NCBI GenBank assembly: GCA_958295985.1
Contig: OY282432.1
Location: 372,001 to 436,000 of the forward strand
Length of the DNA: 64,000 bases
Reading direction: 5' to 3'
Origin: an uncultured Candidatus Binatia bacterium
Lineage (GTDB): Bacteria; Desulfobacterota; Binatia; UBA9968; JAJDTQ01
Of the stretch, positions 27,163-36,452 are shown piece by piece. The notes under the pieces are model-generated. The model saw nothing but the letters and a program-made list of their open reading frames with translations, made no database searches and was not told where the DNA came from. The translations under genes and the position numbers were made by a program. Numbering within the stretch: the first letter of the stretch is position 1; the number at the start of each line of letters is the position of its first letter.

Positions 27163-28026
27163 ATGCGACCCGAATTCATAGCCCTCGCCGCGGCCATCCT
27201 CTACTCCGGCGGCTCCATCACCGCGCGCATGGGAATGCACCACTCCACTCCCTTGACCGCAGCCTGCGTATTGCTCTTCCTCCGCACCGTCGTGTTCTGG
27301 AGCGGCGTCTTCCTCACCGGCGGCGCGCCCCGCGTCGAATGGCTGCCGCTGCTGTTGTTCGTCGGGCTGGGCATCCTTCAAACCGCCACGAGTCTTCTCC
27401 AGTTGACCGGTATCCACCGGCTCGGGGCCGCCCGGGCCGAACCCTTGCGCAACACCTATCCCTTGTGGAGCGCGCTCATCGCCATCGTGTTCCTGCGAGA
27501 GCAGGCGGGTTTGGGTATCCTGGCCGGAACGGTCCTGGTGGTGGGCGGCATCGGGCTGATCTCCTGGCAGCCGGTGGACTCGGGCCTGCGCTATCACTGG
27601 TGGGAGGCGGTCTTTCCGCTCCTGGCCGCCTTGTTCGCCGGCATCGCCTTCCCGATACGGCGCATCGCCTTCGACATCTCCAACGAGCCCCTCTATTTCG
27701 CCGCGGTTCTCTCCATCGTGTCCTTCGTCTCGCTAGGTCCCTACGTGGGCGTTCGTCTCAGGACCGAGAAGCTCGCGCTCAACCGCAGCGCCTTGCCGCG
27801 GTTCATCCTGTCGGGCTTCTTCGAGTCCGCAGCCTCCTTGTTGTCCCTCATCGCCGTGAGCCTCGGCCGCGTCGTGGTGGTGTCCCCCATCGTCGCCTCC
27901 ACCCCCTTGTGGACCCTGATCCTGACCGTGGTCTTCCTGCGCGGCATCGAACGCATCAACGCCCGCACCGTCACCGGCACCTTCGCGGTCATGACCGGCA
28001 CCATCTCCATCATCCTGAGCCGGTGA
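27163..28026 (+). CDS. EamA/DMT-family transporter
   Basis: A 287-residue integral membrane protein with ten hydrophobic helices in two EamA-type halves; PLRNTYPLWSALIAIVFLREQ and VVVSPIVASTPLWTLILTVVFLR are the conserved ends of each half. Members of the drug/metabolite transporter superfamily export metabolites or amino acids. ATG at 27163 (MRPEFIAL) is chosen because the first helix begins immediately; an ATG at 27127 adds twelve poorly conserved residues. No ribosome site is obvious at either. It converges with the YheT-like hydrolase gene. Confidence 0.83.
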   Translation: MRPEFIALAAAILYSGGSITARMGMHHSTPLTAACVLLFLRTVVFWSGVFLTGGAPRVEWLPLLLFVGLGILQTATSLLQLTGIHRLGAARAEPLRNTYPLWSALIAIVFLREQAGLGILAGTVLVVGGIGLISWQPVDSGLRYHWWEAVFPLLAALFAGIAFPIRRIAFDISNEPLYFAAVLSIVSFVSLGPYVGVRLRTEKLALNRSALPRFILSGFFESAASLLSLIAVSLGRVVVVSPIVASTPLWTLILTVVFLRGIERINARTVTGTFAVMTGTISIILSR

Positions 28027-28099
28027 ATGCCCTGTGAACGCCCCTTATTGGCGGGCTGTTTTCATGATAACGACGTGGAGGCGCCGCGCACGGCGGACT

Positions 28100-29113
28100 T
28101 CATTCCGTAGATTGGCGGCGCCGCTCCAGATACGCCTGCATCAGGGTATTGTACCAGGGCGTGGCGGAGTGGCGGCCGTGGAAACCCACGTGGCCGCCGC
28201 CGTCGGTCAGGGCCAGGGTTACGTGAGGCGGGGTGTCGCCGCGGAGGTCCTCGTAGGCTGCGGACGATATCCAGGGGTCGTTGCGGGCGTGGACCAGCAG
28301 CAAAGGAGTTGCCACGTCATCCAGGATTCCCGTGGCGGAGCAGCGCGCGTAGTAGTCGTCGGCATCCGCGAATCCGTTGTGAGGGGCGGTGAAGGCGTCG
28401 TCGAACTCGTAGATGCTGCGGGCCGCCAGGACGGCCGCTCGTTCCCGTGAGGAGACCCGGGCGGCGCCCGTGGTGACCGCGGTCTTCATGCGCGCCAGCA
28501 GCCACCTTTGATACAGGGCGTTGCGGGGGCGCATCATCCGCCGGATCGCGGCCGCCAGGTCGAGAGGAGCCGAAACCGTGACCGCACAGATGGGCGTCAC
28601 CGCATGGGCGCGCCGCGCCAGATAGTCCAGGACGACGGTGCCGCCGAGGGAAAACCCGACCAGTACCACCCCCCGGCCGGACTCGTCGGGTCCCAGCGCC
28701 GACAGCACCGCTCCGATTTCGTCGCCGGAGCCGGCGCAATAGCTGCCGCGGCACGTGTCCCGCGACGGGCCCGCGCCCCGCAGGTTGAGGCGCAGGACGG
28801 GATATCCCAGGGCAAGGAAGGAACGCGCGGTCTCGAACATGTAGGAGCTGCCCTCGCATCCGGTCAGCCCGTGCACCAGGATCACCAGCGGGCGATCCGC
28901 GGCGCGGGCCGGGCGATGCAGTACCGCGAGCAGGGCGTCGCCGCCTGCGTCCCGGAGAGGGAAGCTCAGGCGCTGCCCGGGCCAGGCGGACAGATCCGCG
29001 TCGCCGGGGAAGAAATAGTAGCGGAGCGTCTGCAGGTCGCCGCCCAGCCACGGAAAGCGGGGCGCGAAATCGGGGCAAGCCGCCTCCTGCCGCCACAAGG
29101 AAGTCCCGGGCAT
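28100..29113 (-). CDS. YheT-family alpha/beta hydrolase
   Basis: A 337-residue alpha/beta hydrolase of the YheT/COG0429 family: PLVILVHGLTGCEGSSYM (oxyanion region), nucleophile elbow GFSLGG, acid DPW (ARNDPWIS) and catalytic His in GGHVGFHG. Members act as short-chain carboxylesterases or lipases. The start at 29113 lies 31 bases after the stop of the enolase-superfamily gene; the frame remains open upstream inside that gene but does not look like protein. It is the last gene of the minus-strand catabolic run. Confidence 0.87.
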   Translation of the reverse strand: MPGTSLWRQEAACPDFAPRFPWLGGDLQTLRYYFFPGDADLSAWPGQRLSFPLRDAGGDALLAVLHRPARAADRPLVILVHGLTGCEGSSYMFETARSFLALGYPVLRLNLRGAGPSRDTCRGSYCAGSGDEIGAVLSALGPDESGRGVVLVGFSLGGTVVLDYLARRAHAVTPICAVTVSAPLDLAAAIRRMMRPRNALYQRWLLARMKTAVTTGAARVSSRERAAVLAARSIYEFDDAFTAPHNGFADADDYYARCSATGILDDVATPLLLVHARNDPWISSAAYEDLRGDTPPHVTLALTDGGGHVGFHGRHSATPWYNTLMQAYLERRRQSTE

Positions 29114-29144
29114 CGATCCGGTCACGGAGCGGTCACGGCCGGCT

Positions 29145-30209
29145 TCAGGTCCTGGTGACGCCCAGGCCCGGGCCTTCCGGGGCCGTGAGCTTGCCGTCCA
29201 CCACCTTGATACCGGTGAACGGGTCGCCTGTAAGGGCCTCGCACTCGCCGATCTCGCAGAACCCGGAGACCCCGGGGGAGCTGAGGGCCAGGTGCAGCAG
29301 GGCCGCGTCCCCGACCATGCAGGCCGCGATGTTGCTGAGGCCGCACTCGGTTCCCGTGAGCGCGCACATGTCGGCGATCTGCCGGGTCTGCTGCACGCCG
29401 CCGGCCTTGAGGATGCCGGTGTTGATGGAGTCGCAGGCATTGTCCCGGATGAGCCGGAAGGCCTCATGCACCGAGCCCGCGGACTGGTCGGCCTCGATCT
29501 TGATGCTCGACCGGTGCTTCACCTCGGCCAGGGCCGCGTGGTGATGCCGGGGTACCGGCTGTTCGAACACCGCCACCCCGAGCTCGGCCATGCCCGCGGC
29601 CATGCGGATGGCGGATTTCGCGTCGAAGGCCTCGTTGGCGTCCACCTTGATGTAAACGTCCGGCCCCACCGCGTCGCGCACGGCCGTCACCCGCGCCAGG
29701 TCCAGCCCTACCTCGCCCTTGACCTTGAGCTTGAGGGCGCGATAGCCCTGATCCACCAGCTCCCGGCACTCTCGGGCCATCTCCAGCGGTTGCCCCACGC
29801 TCACCATCTTGATGGCCGTGATCTCCGTCCGCACGAGCCCCCCGAGAAGGACGTAGAGCGGCGCTCCGTAGCACTTGCCCAGCAGGTCGTACAGGGCGAT
29901 CTCCACGCCGCCCTTGGCCCGCCGGTTGTCCACCATCCGGTAGTTGATGAGCGCGCTCAGCCGGGCCAGGTCCTCGATGGATTGCCCCACCAGCAGCGGG
30001 CGCATGATCTCTTCGATGGCGTATTTTGCCGACCCCACCGTCTCCCCGGTCCTGGGGAACACGTCGATGTAGCCGTATCCGGTGATTTCCCCTTCAGCCT
30101 CCACACTCACCAGGAACCCGTTCGACGAGTAGAACTGGTTGGTGGCCGTGATCAGGGGCTTCTTGTAGGGGAGCTCAAGCGTTTCGAGCTGCAGGTCCGT
30201 GATCTTCAT
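29145..30209 (-). CDS. Enolase-superfamily (mandelate racemase/muconate lactonising) enzyme
   Basis: A 354-residue enolase-superfamily protein. The N-terminal capping domain begins MKITDLQLETLELPYKK. The barrel contains the Lys pair ALKLKVKGE, metal ligands in VDANEAF (Asp), FEQPV (Glu) and EADQS (Asp), and a second Lys in TGILKAGG. This LysXLys plus Lys pattern fits the muconate-lactonising/dipeptide-epimerase branch, which catalyses cycloisomerisation, epimerisation or dehydration after alpha-proton abstraction from a carboxylate. It lies between the acyl-CoA ligase and hydrolase genes, so a role in the same ring-acid or hydroxy-acid pathway is inferred. Confidence 0.88.
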   Translation of the reverse strand: MKITDLQLETLELPYKKPLITATNQFYSSNGFLVSVEAEGEITGYGYIDVFPRTGETVGSAKYAIEEIMRPLLVGQSIEDLARLSALINYRMVDNRRAKGGVEIALYDLLGKCYGAPLYVLLGGLVRTEITAIKMVSVGQPLEMARECRELVDQGYRALKLKVKGEVGLDLARVTAVRDAVGPDVYIKVDANEAFDAKSAIRMAAGMAELGVAVFEQPVPRHHHAALAEVKHRSSIKIEADQSAGSVHEAFRLIRDNACDSINTGILKAGGVQQTRQIADMCALTGTECGLSNIAACMVGDAALLHLALSSPGVSGFCEIGECEALTGDPFTGIKVVDGKLTAPEGPGLGVTRT

Positions 30210-30290
30210 GATCGCACTCCTTGGAACGGGAACCCGGATGCCTCGGTTGTCCTTACCTCAACGAATCCATGGTCCGTGGCAAGCGGACAC

Positions 30291-30318
30291 GGGCGGGTTC
30301 GAGACCCGCTCCTACAAG
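30291..30318. repeat. REP-like palindrome, copy 1
   Basis: On the minus strand it reads TTGTAGGAGCGGGT then TC and AACCCG, a short palindrome shared with copy 2 at 33038-33065. The TAG inside it (30312-30314) is the stop codon of the acyl-CoA ligase gene. Confidence 0.6.
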
Positions 30319-32501
30319 TCCTCGCGCCCCGCCCGCGGCGAGGAGTCCCGTGCACCCGCGCATCGAACCAGCGTATCCACCGCCAGCACCCCCTGTCCCT
30401 CCGGCAGGACCATGAGGGGGTTGAACTCGATCTCATCCACTTCGTCGCGAAAGTCCAGCGCCAGCCGCGACAGCGCCACGATGGTCCGCGCCAGCGCGTC
30501 GACATCGGCCCTGGGCCTCCCCCTGACCCCTGTGAGCAGCGGGTAGGTACGGATTTCCCGGATCATGTCCCGGGCCTCCCGGAGGCCCAGCGGCGGCAGC
30601 CGAAACGACACGTCCTTGAGCACCTCGGTGTAGATGCCGCCCAGGCCGAACGCGAGGCAGATGCCCAGGTCCGGCGTGCGCGAGGCGCCGATGATGACCT
30701 CCGCCACTCCCTCCACCATCTTCTGAACCAGCACCCCGTCGATACGGGCGGCGGGCGCGTTCCGGGCCACTCGTTCCATCAACTCGTCGTAGGCCGCGGC
30801 CGCCTCCTCCGCGCTGCCCAGGTTCAGGCGCACGCCGCCCACCTCGGTCTTGTGCGGCAGGTCCGCGGACTCGACCTTCAAGGCGACCGGAAACCCCATC
30901 TCCCCGGCCGCCTCCGCGGCCTCGTCCGGGGAGCGCGCCAGATGACTGGGGGGCGCGGGGATGCCGTAGACCCGCAGCAGCCGCCGCACCGTGGCGTGGG
31001 ATGCGTCTCCACCGGCAACGAGCCGGCGCAGCGCCTCGCTCTCCGCCGGGTCCGCGGCGGGCGTTGCGGCGTCCGCGGATTCGCCGGCGTGGCTTTGCCG
31101 CGACAACCCGAGGACGTCCCTCATTGCGCGCAGCGACTTCTCGTATTCCAGCAGGAACGGCACCTCCAGCTCGGTGAAGAACTCGAACCAGGACCGGTCG
31201 AGCAACTCGCTGGCCCGGGACAGGAACAGGAACCGCTTGCCGCTGCGCCGAGCCACCGCCGCGGACTCTCGGTACAACCGGGTCAGCCGATCGGTGGGGC
31301 TCTTGGGCAAGTTCAGGCGGCAGCAGACCACCACGAAGTTGTCGTCCCGCAAAAAGGTTTCCAGGCACTCGAGATACCGGGGCCGGTCCGCCCAGTGCAG
31401 TTCCTCGATGTCCAGCGGGTTGCCGTTGAAACGGTCCTTGTCGAAGTAGCTGCGCAGCGCGTCATAGGTGGCGTTGGAGGGCTCGGGCAGGTCCACGCCG
31501 TTGCGCTCGCAGATATCGGCGAGAAAGCTGCAATCACCGCCCGAGATGGTGACGATGCCGACGCCGCCGGGGCCCGACGGACGGTACGGCTCGGGGGTCG
31601 CGGCGGCCAGGGCGGCCGCTTCCAGCATCTGGTCCATGTTGTCCACCGGGATCACGCCCTTCTGGCGGAACAACCCGTCCCATACCGCGCCGGAGGTGGC
31701 CATGTTCCCCGAATGGGAAGTGATCGCCCGCTCGCCCTTTCGGGATCTCCCGAGCCTCAACGCAATGACCACCTTCTCCCGTTCCCGGGCCAGGTCCAGC
31801 ACCCCCGCCATCTCCTCCGGACGGCTCATGGACTCGATGACGGTGAGGATGACCCGAGTCCCGGGATCGTCCACCGCGGCCCGCAGGTAATCGGTGAAGC
31901 TCGCGCCCACCTGATTGCCCGGCGCCACCGCGTAGCGAAACCCCAGGCAACGGTCCGCGGCGGTGTTGAAGAAGAGGTTGAGCAGGCCGGCGCTGCTGAA
32001 CACGGCGCTCAACGGCCCCATGGCAAGGCGTTCGGGGAGCGGCGACGACCACAGGGCGGCGCCGCTTTCGAGGGCCAGGTAGCCGAGAGTGTTGGGACCG
32101 CACAGCGCGATGTCGTGCTCGCGCACGATGCGGGCGAGCTCGGCCTGATACCCCCGGCCCGTGTCATCGAACTCCCCGAAGCCCGTGGCCACGGTGAGCG
32201 CGGCCCGGACTCCCTTGGCGGCGCATTCCTCCATGGCCTGGACGGTGCCGTGCCGGGGTATCGCGACAACCGCGAGATCCACGTCTCCCGCCACCTCCTT
32301 CACCGAGGGGTAGCAAGCCAGATCGAAGACCTTCTCGTAGCGCGGATTGACCGGGTAGATCCGCTCTCTCGGAAAGCCGAACCTGAACAGGTTCCGCAGG
32401 AGCGCCGCGGCGTGAGGAGCCCGCTCCGACGCGCCGATCAGAGCGATGCTCCGGGGCTTCAGCAATGCCGCCAGGCGGTCAGGGTCGGGAGCGGGGTGCA
32501 T
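30312..32501 (-). CDS. ADP-forming acetate/acyl-CoA ligase, alpha-beta fusion
   Basis: A 729-residue fused NDP-forming acyl-CoA synthetase. The CoA-binding Rossmann domain (about 1-130; RSIALIGASERAPHAA), the ligase domains with the SHSGNMATSG loop carrying the phosphorylatable His, and the C-terminal ATP-grasp domain (about 490-700; DLPHKTEVGGVRLN, FGLGGIYTEVLKD, EFNPLMV) are in the usual order. It converts an organic acid or aryl acid plus ATP and CoA to the CoA thioester plus ADP, or the reverse. It overlaps the FeS subunit gene of the molybdenum hydroxylase by 23 bases, implying joint expression. Confidence 0.9.
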   Translation of the reverse strand: MHPAPDPDRLAALLKPRSIALIGASERAPHAAALLRNLFRFGFPRERIYPVNPRYEKVFDLACYPSVKEVAGDVDLAVVAIPRHGTVQAMEECAAKGVRAALTVATGFGEFDDTGRGYQAELARIVREHDIALCGPNTLGYLALESGAALWSSPLPERLAMGPLSAVFSSAGLLNLFFNTAADRCLGFRYAVAPGNQVGASFTDYLRAAVDDPGTRVILTVIESMSRPEEMAGVLDLAREREKVVIALRLGRSRKGERAITSHSGNMATSGAVWDGLFRQKGVIPVDNMDQMLEAAALAAATPEPYRPSGPGGVGIVTISGGDCSFLADICERNGVDLPEPSNATYDALRSYFDKDRFNGNPLDIEELHWADRPRYLECLETFLRDDNFVVVCCRLNLPKSPTDRLTRLYRESAAVARRSGKRFLFLSRASELLDRSWFEFFTELEVPFLLEYEKSLRAMRDVLGLSRQSHAGESADAATPAADPAESEALRRLVAGGDASHATVRRLLRVYGIPAPPSHLARSPDEAAEAAGEMGFPVALKVESADLPHKTEVGGVRLNLGSAEEAAAAYDELMERVARNAPAARIDGVLVQKMVEGVAEVIIGASRTPDLGICLAFGLGGIYTEVLKDVSFRLPPLGLREARDMIREIRTYPLLTGVRGRPRADVDALARTIVALSRLALDFRDEVDEIEFNPLMVLPEGQGVLAVDTLVRCAGARDSSPRAGREDL

Positions 32502-32970
32502 GGTCGTTCGTTCGCACGGCCGCGGCGCGGACCGCCCGCATGATGTTGGGGTAGCCGCCGCAGCGGCACAGGTTACCCGAAAGGTACTCGCGGACCTGGT
32601 CGTCGGTGGGGTCGCGGTTTTCTTCGAGCAGCGCCTTGGCCGCCATGATGAAGCCGGGCGTGCAGTAGCCGCACTGAGCCGCGTCGTGATCGAGAAAGGC
32701 CTGCTGGATCGGATGCAGCTCGCCGCCGCCGCTCAGCCCCTCGACAGTCTCCACGGAGCGGCCGTCCAGGCGTGCCGCGAGCAGGAAGCACGCGCTCACC
32801 GGCCTCCCGTCCAGAAGAACCGTGCAGCTTCCGCAGGCCCCCACGCCGCAGGCCTCGCGCACGCTCCAGAGCTTGAGCCCGTCGCGCAGGACCTCCAGCA
32901 GGGTATCGGCGTCGTTGACTTGCAACTCCCGTTGCTGCCCGTTGACCGTCATGCTGATGGTACGTTCCAT
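32479..32970 (-). CDS. Molybdenum hydroxylase small subunit, [2Fe-2S]2 (CoxS-like)
   Basis: A 163-residue electron-transfer subunit with two [2Fe-2S] clusters: ferredoxin-type Cys41, Cys46, Cys49 and Cys61 (CGVGACGSC...C) and the four-helix type Cys100, Cys103, Cys135 and Cys137 (CGYC, LCRC). It passes electrons from the Mo centre to the FAD subunit in xanthine-dehydrogenase-family hydroxylases. It lies between the Mo subunit gene and the acyl-CoA ligase gene, overlapping the latter. Confidence 0.93.
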   Translation of the reverse strand: MERTISMTVNGQQRELQVNDADTLLEVLRDGLKLWSVREACGVGACGSCTVLLDGRPVSACFLLAARLDGRSVETVEGLSGGGELHPIQQAFLDHDAAQCGYCTPGFIMAAKALLEENRDPTDDQVREYLSGNLCRCGGYPNIMRAVRAAAVRTNDHAPRSRP

Positions 32971-33037
32971 GACCCTCGCTCCGTCACCCCGGTCCTAAAC
33001 GATAGCCGCACCTCCCTGCCCTCCGTATTGCGGGCGC

Positions 33038-33065
33038 GGCCGGGTTTGAAACCCGCTCCTACAAC
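33038..33065. repeat. REP-like palindrome, copy 2
   Basis: A second copy of the minus-strand TTGTAGGAGCGGGT...AACCCG palindrome, differing from copy 1 in two compensating loop-proximal bases and in flanks. Its TAG (33059-33061) is the stop of the molybdopterin subunit gene. Confidence 0.6.
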
Positions 33066-35395
33066 TTGCCGCCGTTCACCTTCCCCGCCGCTTTCAGCGC
33101 CTGGTGGATCCGTTCCGCGGTCAGCGGGATGTCGCGCACGCGCACGCCCACGGCGTCCTCCAGCGCGTTGGCTACCGCCGCGGCCACGGTCAGGGCGCCG
33201 GTCTCGCCGATGCCCTTGGCGCCGAAGGGGCCGTCCTTGTGGGGCACCTCCACCACGATGGGGTGACAGGCCGCGGGCACGTCCTTGATGGATGCGATCT
33301 GGTAGTCCAGCAACGACCCGTTGAGAAGCTGGCCGTCCTGGAACACCATCTGCTCGAACAACGTCAACCCGAGGTGCATGGTGGCCGCGCCCACGAGCTG
33401 CTGCTCGCAATACTTGGGGTTGATGGCGGTGCCGGCGTCTCCGGCCGCGTGGAATTGCAGCACCTCCAGGCGGCCGGTCTCGGTATCCACCTCCACCTCC
33501 ACCGCGCTGGCCGAGGCGAACCAGTACTCGGTGCACTTGTCCGATTGCCCGGTCTCGGGATCCATGGGCGTCACCACCGGCTGGCACAGGCCCTCGCCGG
33601 TCATGGTGGTGCCGAGGCTTCCGAACCGGGCCAGGAACGCCTCGGTGACGGTCAGGCCCCGCTCCTCGGCGCCCCGCACGAACACCCGGCCGCCGGACGC
33701 CTCCAGGTCGCCGAGGTCGATCTCCAGCGCCTGCGCCACGGTTTCGAAGAGCTCCGCCTTGACCTTGGCCGCGGCCGCGCGCACCGCGTTGCCCATGTGG
33801 TAGGTGGAGCGGCTTCCCGCGGTGATGGTGTCGTAGGGGGTGACGTCGGTGTCCGGTTGCACCACGTGGACCCGGTCGAAGGGGATCCCCAGCTCCTCGG
33901 CGACGATCTGGGCCAGCGCGCTCTCGGAGCCCTGGCCCATTTCCACCGTACTGCTCAGGACGTTGGCGCTGCCGTCGGCGTTGAGGATGACGATGGCGCC
34001 GGAGATGGACGGCGTGAGCACGGCCTTGACGCCGCACGCGATGCCCTTGCCGCGGCGTTTGGCGCCCGAGGCCGCCTCCCTGGGCCGGTCCCACCCGACG
34101 GCTTCCGCGGCCCGTTGGACGGATTCCTTCAGGCCGCAGGCATGGACCGGCGTGCCGGTGACGAAGAGGTCCCCTTCCTCCAGCGCGTGCTCCAGGCGGA
34201 ACTCCACCGGGTCCACGCCCAGGCCCCGGGCGATGATGTCCGTCTGGGAGTCGTAGGCCCAGATCACCTGCGGCACGCCGAAGCCGCGAAACGGCCCGGC
34301 CGGCGGCTTGTTGGTGTAGATGCAATAGGAGTCGATGGACACGTTGGGGATCTTGTACGGCCCGGAGGAGGTATAGCCCGACTTGTGGACGATCCGCGGC
34401 CCGATCTCGGCAAACGCGCCGGTGTCCCAGTAGACCTCGCACTTGCGCGCGGTCATGGCCGAGCCCTTGACCGCGGTCTTGAGCTTCACCACCACGCCGT
34501 GTTTGGTGACGGTGTGGAACTCCTCCTCGCGGCTCAGGCTGTACTTCACCGGCCGGCGGGTCTTCAGGGCGAGGATCGCCACCAACGGCTCCAGCTTGTT
34601 GTAGAGCTTGGCGCCATAGCCGCCGCCCAGGTACGGCACGCGCACGCGAATGCGGTTCATGGGCACGCCCAGCATGCGCGCCAGTTCCCCCCTCACGAAG
34701 GAGGGCGACTGGCTGGCGGTCCAAAGGTTGATACGCTCGCCCTCGTCCACGTAGGCCAGCGAGACGTGAGCCTCCATGGGCACGTGCTGGGCCGGCGGCG
34801 CGGTGAAGACGTCCTCGAACACGCGGTCGGCCTCGGCAAAGGCACGCTCCACGTCCCCCTTGCGCAACTTGTAGTGGTAGCAGACGTTGGAGCGCTCGCC
34901 GGCCTTGACGTGGGCCAGGTCCGCGAACGCCCCGGAGGGACGGAGCTCTTCGTGGATGATGGGCGCGTCCGGCTGAAGGGCGTCGAGCACGTTCAGCACG
35001 GCCGGCAGGGGCTCGTACTCCACCTCCACGAGCTCCAGCGCCCCTTCCGCGGCGCGCAGGCTCTCCGCGGCCACCGCCACCACCTGCTCGCCCACGTGGC
35101 GCACCCGGTCGATGGCCAGCACCGGCTGATCCGCGAACGCCGGCCCGTGGTACGGGACGATGCCCGGCATGGCGGCGATGTCCGCACCCGAGAGCACCGC
35201 GGCCACGCCGGGTTGGGCCTCGGCCCGGGACTTGTCGATGCGGACGATGCGCGCGTGGGGATGGGGACTTCTCAGCACCGCCACGTGCAACAGCCCCGGC
35301 GGCTCCAGGCTGCCCACGTGCAGCGCCCGGCCCGTCACCTTCTGGACGGCGTCCCCGCGGTCAACCGACGTACCGACGATGGAATAGTCCGCCAC
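33059..35395 (-). CDS. Molybdenum hydroxylase large subunit (XdhA/CoxL family)
   Basis: A 778-residue molybdopterin-binding catalytic subunit of the xanthine dehydrogenase family. The N terminus GDAVQKVTGRALHVG and the C-terminal KGIGETGALT (catalytic Glu) are diagnostic. The active-site loop reads GPFRGFGVPQ rather than the Cys-containing loop of true form I CO dehydrogenase, so CO oxidation is unlikely; hydroxylation of a heterocycle, aldehyde or aromatic CoA ester is more probable. It follows the FAD subunit gene by nine bases. The stop codon falls in a REP-like palindrome. Confidence 0.92.
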   Translation of the reverse strand: MADYSIVGTSVDRGDAVQKVTGRALHVGSLEPPGLLHVAVLRSPHPHARIVRIDKSRAEAQPGVAAVLSGADIAAMPGIVPYHGPAFADQPVLAIDRVRHVGEQVVAVAAESLRAAEGALELVEVEYEPLPAVLNVLDALQPDAPIIHEELRPSGAFADLAHVKAGERSNVCYHYKLRKGDVERAFAEADRVFEDVFTAPPAQHVPMEAHVSLAYVDEGERINLWTASQSPSFVRGELARMLGVPMNRIRVRVPYLGGGYGAKLYNKLEPLVAILALKTRRPVKYSLSREEEFHTVTKHGVVVKLKTAVKGSAMTARKCEVYWDTGAFAEIGPRIVHKSGYTSSGPYKIPNVSIDSYCIYTNKPPAGPFRGFGVPQVIWAYDSQTDIIARGLGVDPVEFRLEHALEEGDLFVTGTPVHACGLKESVQRAAEAVGWDRPREAASGAKRRGKGIACGVKAVLTPSISGAIVILNADGSANVLSSTVEMGQGSESALAQIVAEELGIPFDRVHVVQPDTDVTPYDTITAGSRSTYHMGNAVRAAAAKVKAELFETVAQALEIDLGDLEASGGRVFVRGAEERGLTVTEAFLARFGSLGTTMTGEGLCQPVVTPMDPETGQSDKCTEYWFASASAVEVEVDTETGRLEVLQFHAAGDAGTAINPKYCEQQLVGAATMHLGLTLFEQMVFQDGQLLNGSLLDYQIASIKDVPAACHPIVVEVPHKDGPFGAKGIGETGALTVAAAVANALEDAVGVRVRDIPLTAERIHQALKAAGKVNGGKL

Positions 35396-35404
35396 CCGTT
35401 TACC

Positions 35405-36274
35405 TCAAGGAGAAGGAGCCGGCCGAGCCTGCCCCTGCAACGTTCGCTTGACCAACACGCGAGTCATCTCGCGCTTGTAGTCCGCACTGCCGCGCAGGTC
35501 CGACACCGGGGATATCTGCTCGTCGATGGCAGCGCAGACCGCATCCCAAAGCTCCTCCGAGCAGCGCTCCTGACGAAACCGGCCCAGTCCGGCCGCCAGC
35601 AGGGGCGCTTCCGCCACGCCGCTCAAACCGATTCGAAGCTCGCCCATGCGCTCCCCTTCCAGGGACAGGCAAACGGCCGCGCCGATGCAGGGCCAGTCGT
35701 TGGCCGACAGCGAACTGAACCGCGAGTAGACCGTCCGGGAAGCTGCCGGCGCCCGCGGCACCCGTACCTCCAGCAGGAGTTCTCCGGGCTCCAGCGCGGT
35801 CTCGTACATGCCGCGATAGAAGTCCTCGAGCGCCACCACCCGCGTTCCCCCGGCCCCGGCCAGGACGACCTCGGCATCGAGGGCCAGCAGCACCGGCGGC
35901 GGGTCGAGCCGGTAGTCCGCGTGGGCCAGGTTTCCGCCCACGGACGCCGTCTCGCGGATGCGCACGTTGCCCACGCAACTGAAGGCATGGGCCAGGGCGG
36001 GGGCGCGCCGAAGCACCACGGGCGACCGCTCCACCGAACGGTGGGTGGCCAGCGCCCCGATGCTCAGGCCGCCGTCGGTCTCGGTGATCCGGTCCAGGCC
36101 GGGAATCGACTGAAGGTCCACCAAATGGGAAAAGCGCAACGCGCGCTGTTTCATGAGGATGACCAGCGTCGTGCCGCCGGCGATGGGTCTCGCCTCCTCA
36201 CCGTGGTCCAGCAGCATGCGACTGGCTTCGGCAACGGTGCGGGGTCTCAAGAGATCGAAAGCTGGAATGGTCAT
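35405..36274 (-). CDS. Molybdenum hydroxylase FAD-binding subunit (CoxM-like)
   Basis: A 289-residue FAD subunit with the PIAGGTTLVILMK flavin-binding motif near residue 32 and a second one, SVGGNLAHADYRLDPP. The C-terminal CO-dehydrogenase flavoprotein domain follows. The start at 36274 (MTIPAFDLLRP) matches family N termini; an upstream in-frame ATG would add 44 basic residues that resemble no homologue. It is the first gene of a six-gene minus-strand run (FAD, Mo, FeS subunits, acyl-CoA ligase, enolase-like enzyme, hydrolase). Confidence 0.9.
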   Translation of the reverse strand: MTIPAFDLLRPRTVAEASRMLLDHGEEARPIAGGTTLVILMKQRALRFSHLVDLQSIPGLDRITETDGGLSIGALATHRSVERSPVVLRRAPALAHAFSCVGNVRIRETASVGGNLAHADYRLDPPPVLLALDAEVVLAGAGGTRVVALEDFYRGMYETALEPGELLLEVRVPRAPAASRTVYSRFSSLSANDWPCIGAAVCLSLEGERMGELRIGLSGVAEAPLLAAGLGRFRQERCSEELWDAVCAAIDEQISPVSDLRGSADYKREMTRVLVKRTLQGQARPAPSP

Positions 36275-36399
36275 GACCGATGGAATGCCCGGTTCGTGTC
36301 CCGATTTATAGCGCTTGCGATTCCCCTTGACAACGTATCTCCTAACGCTTCTCGACACCCGCGTCCTCATCCATATCACGTTCGACAGGCGCCTGCGGT

Positions 36400-36428
36400 T
36401 TGACAAGGTGGCAACCGGTTACTACCTT
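36400..36428 (+). promoter_or_regulatory. Possible sigma-70-type promoter for GGCT-like gene
   Basis: A perfect -35 hexamer TTGACA (36400-36405), a 17-base spacer and a weak -10 TACCTT (36423-36428) lie 24 bases before the ATG at 36453. The -10 matches consensus at only three positions, so this is tentative. Confidence 0.3.
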
Positions 36429-36452
36429 GACCCGTCATCGAGGTACAGGCTG

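Noticed and set aside
33059..35395. True carbon monoxide dehydrogenase (CoxL form I)
   Set aside because: The active-site loop lacks the required Cys-containing motif and reads GPFRGFG, so only the general xanthine-dehydrogenase family is claimed.
36315..36452. N-terminal extension of the GGCT-like protein
   Set aside because: The extension has no similarity to the fold, and a good ribosome site precedes the ATG at 36453.
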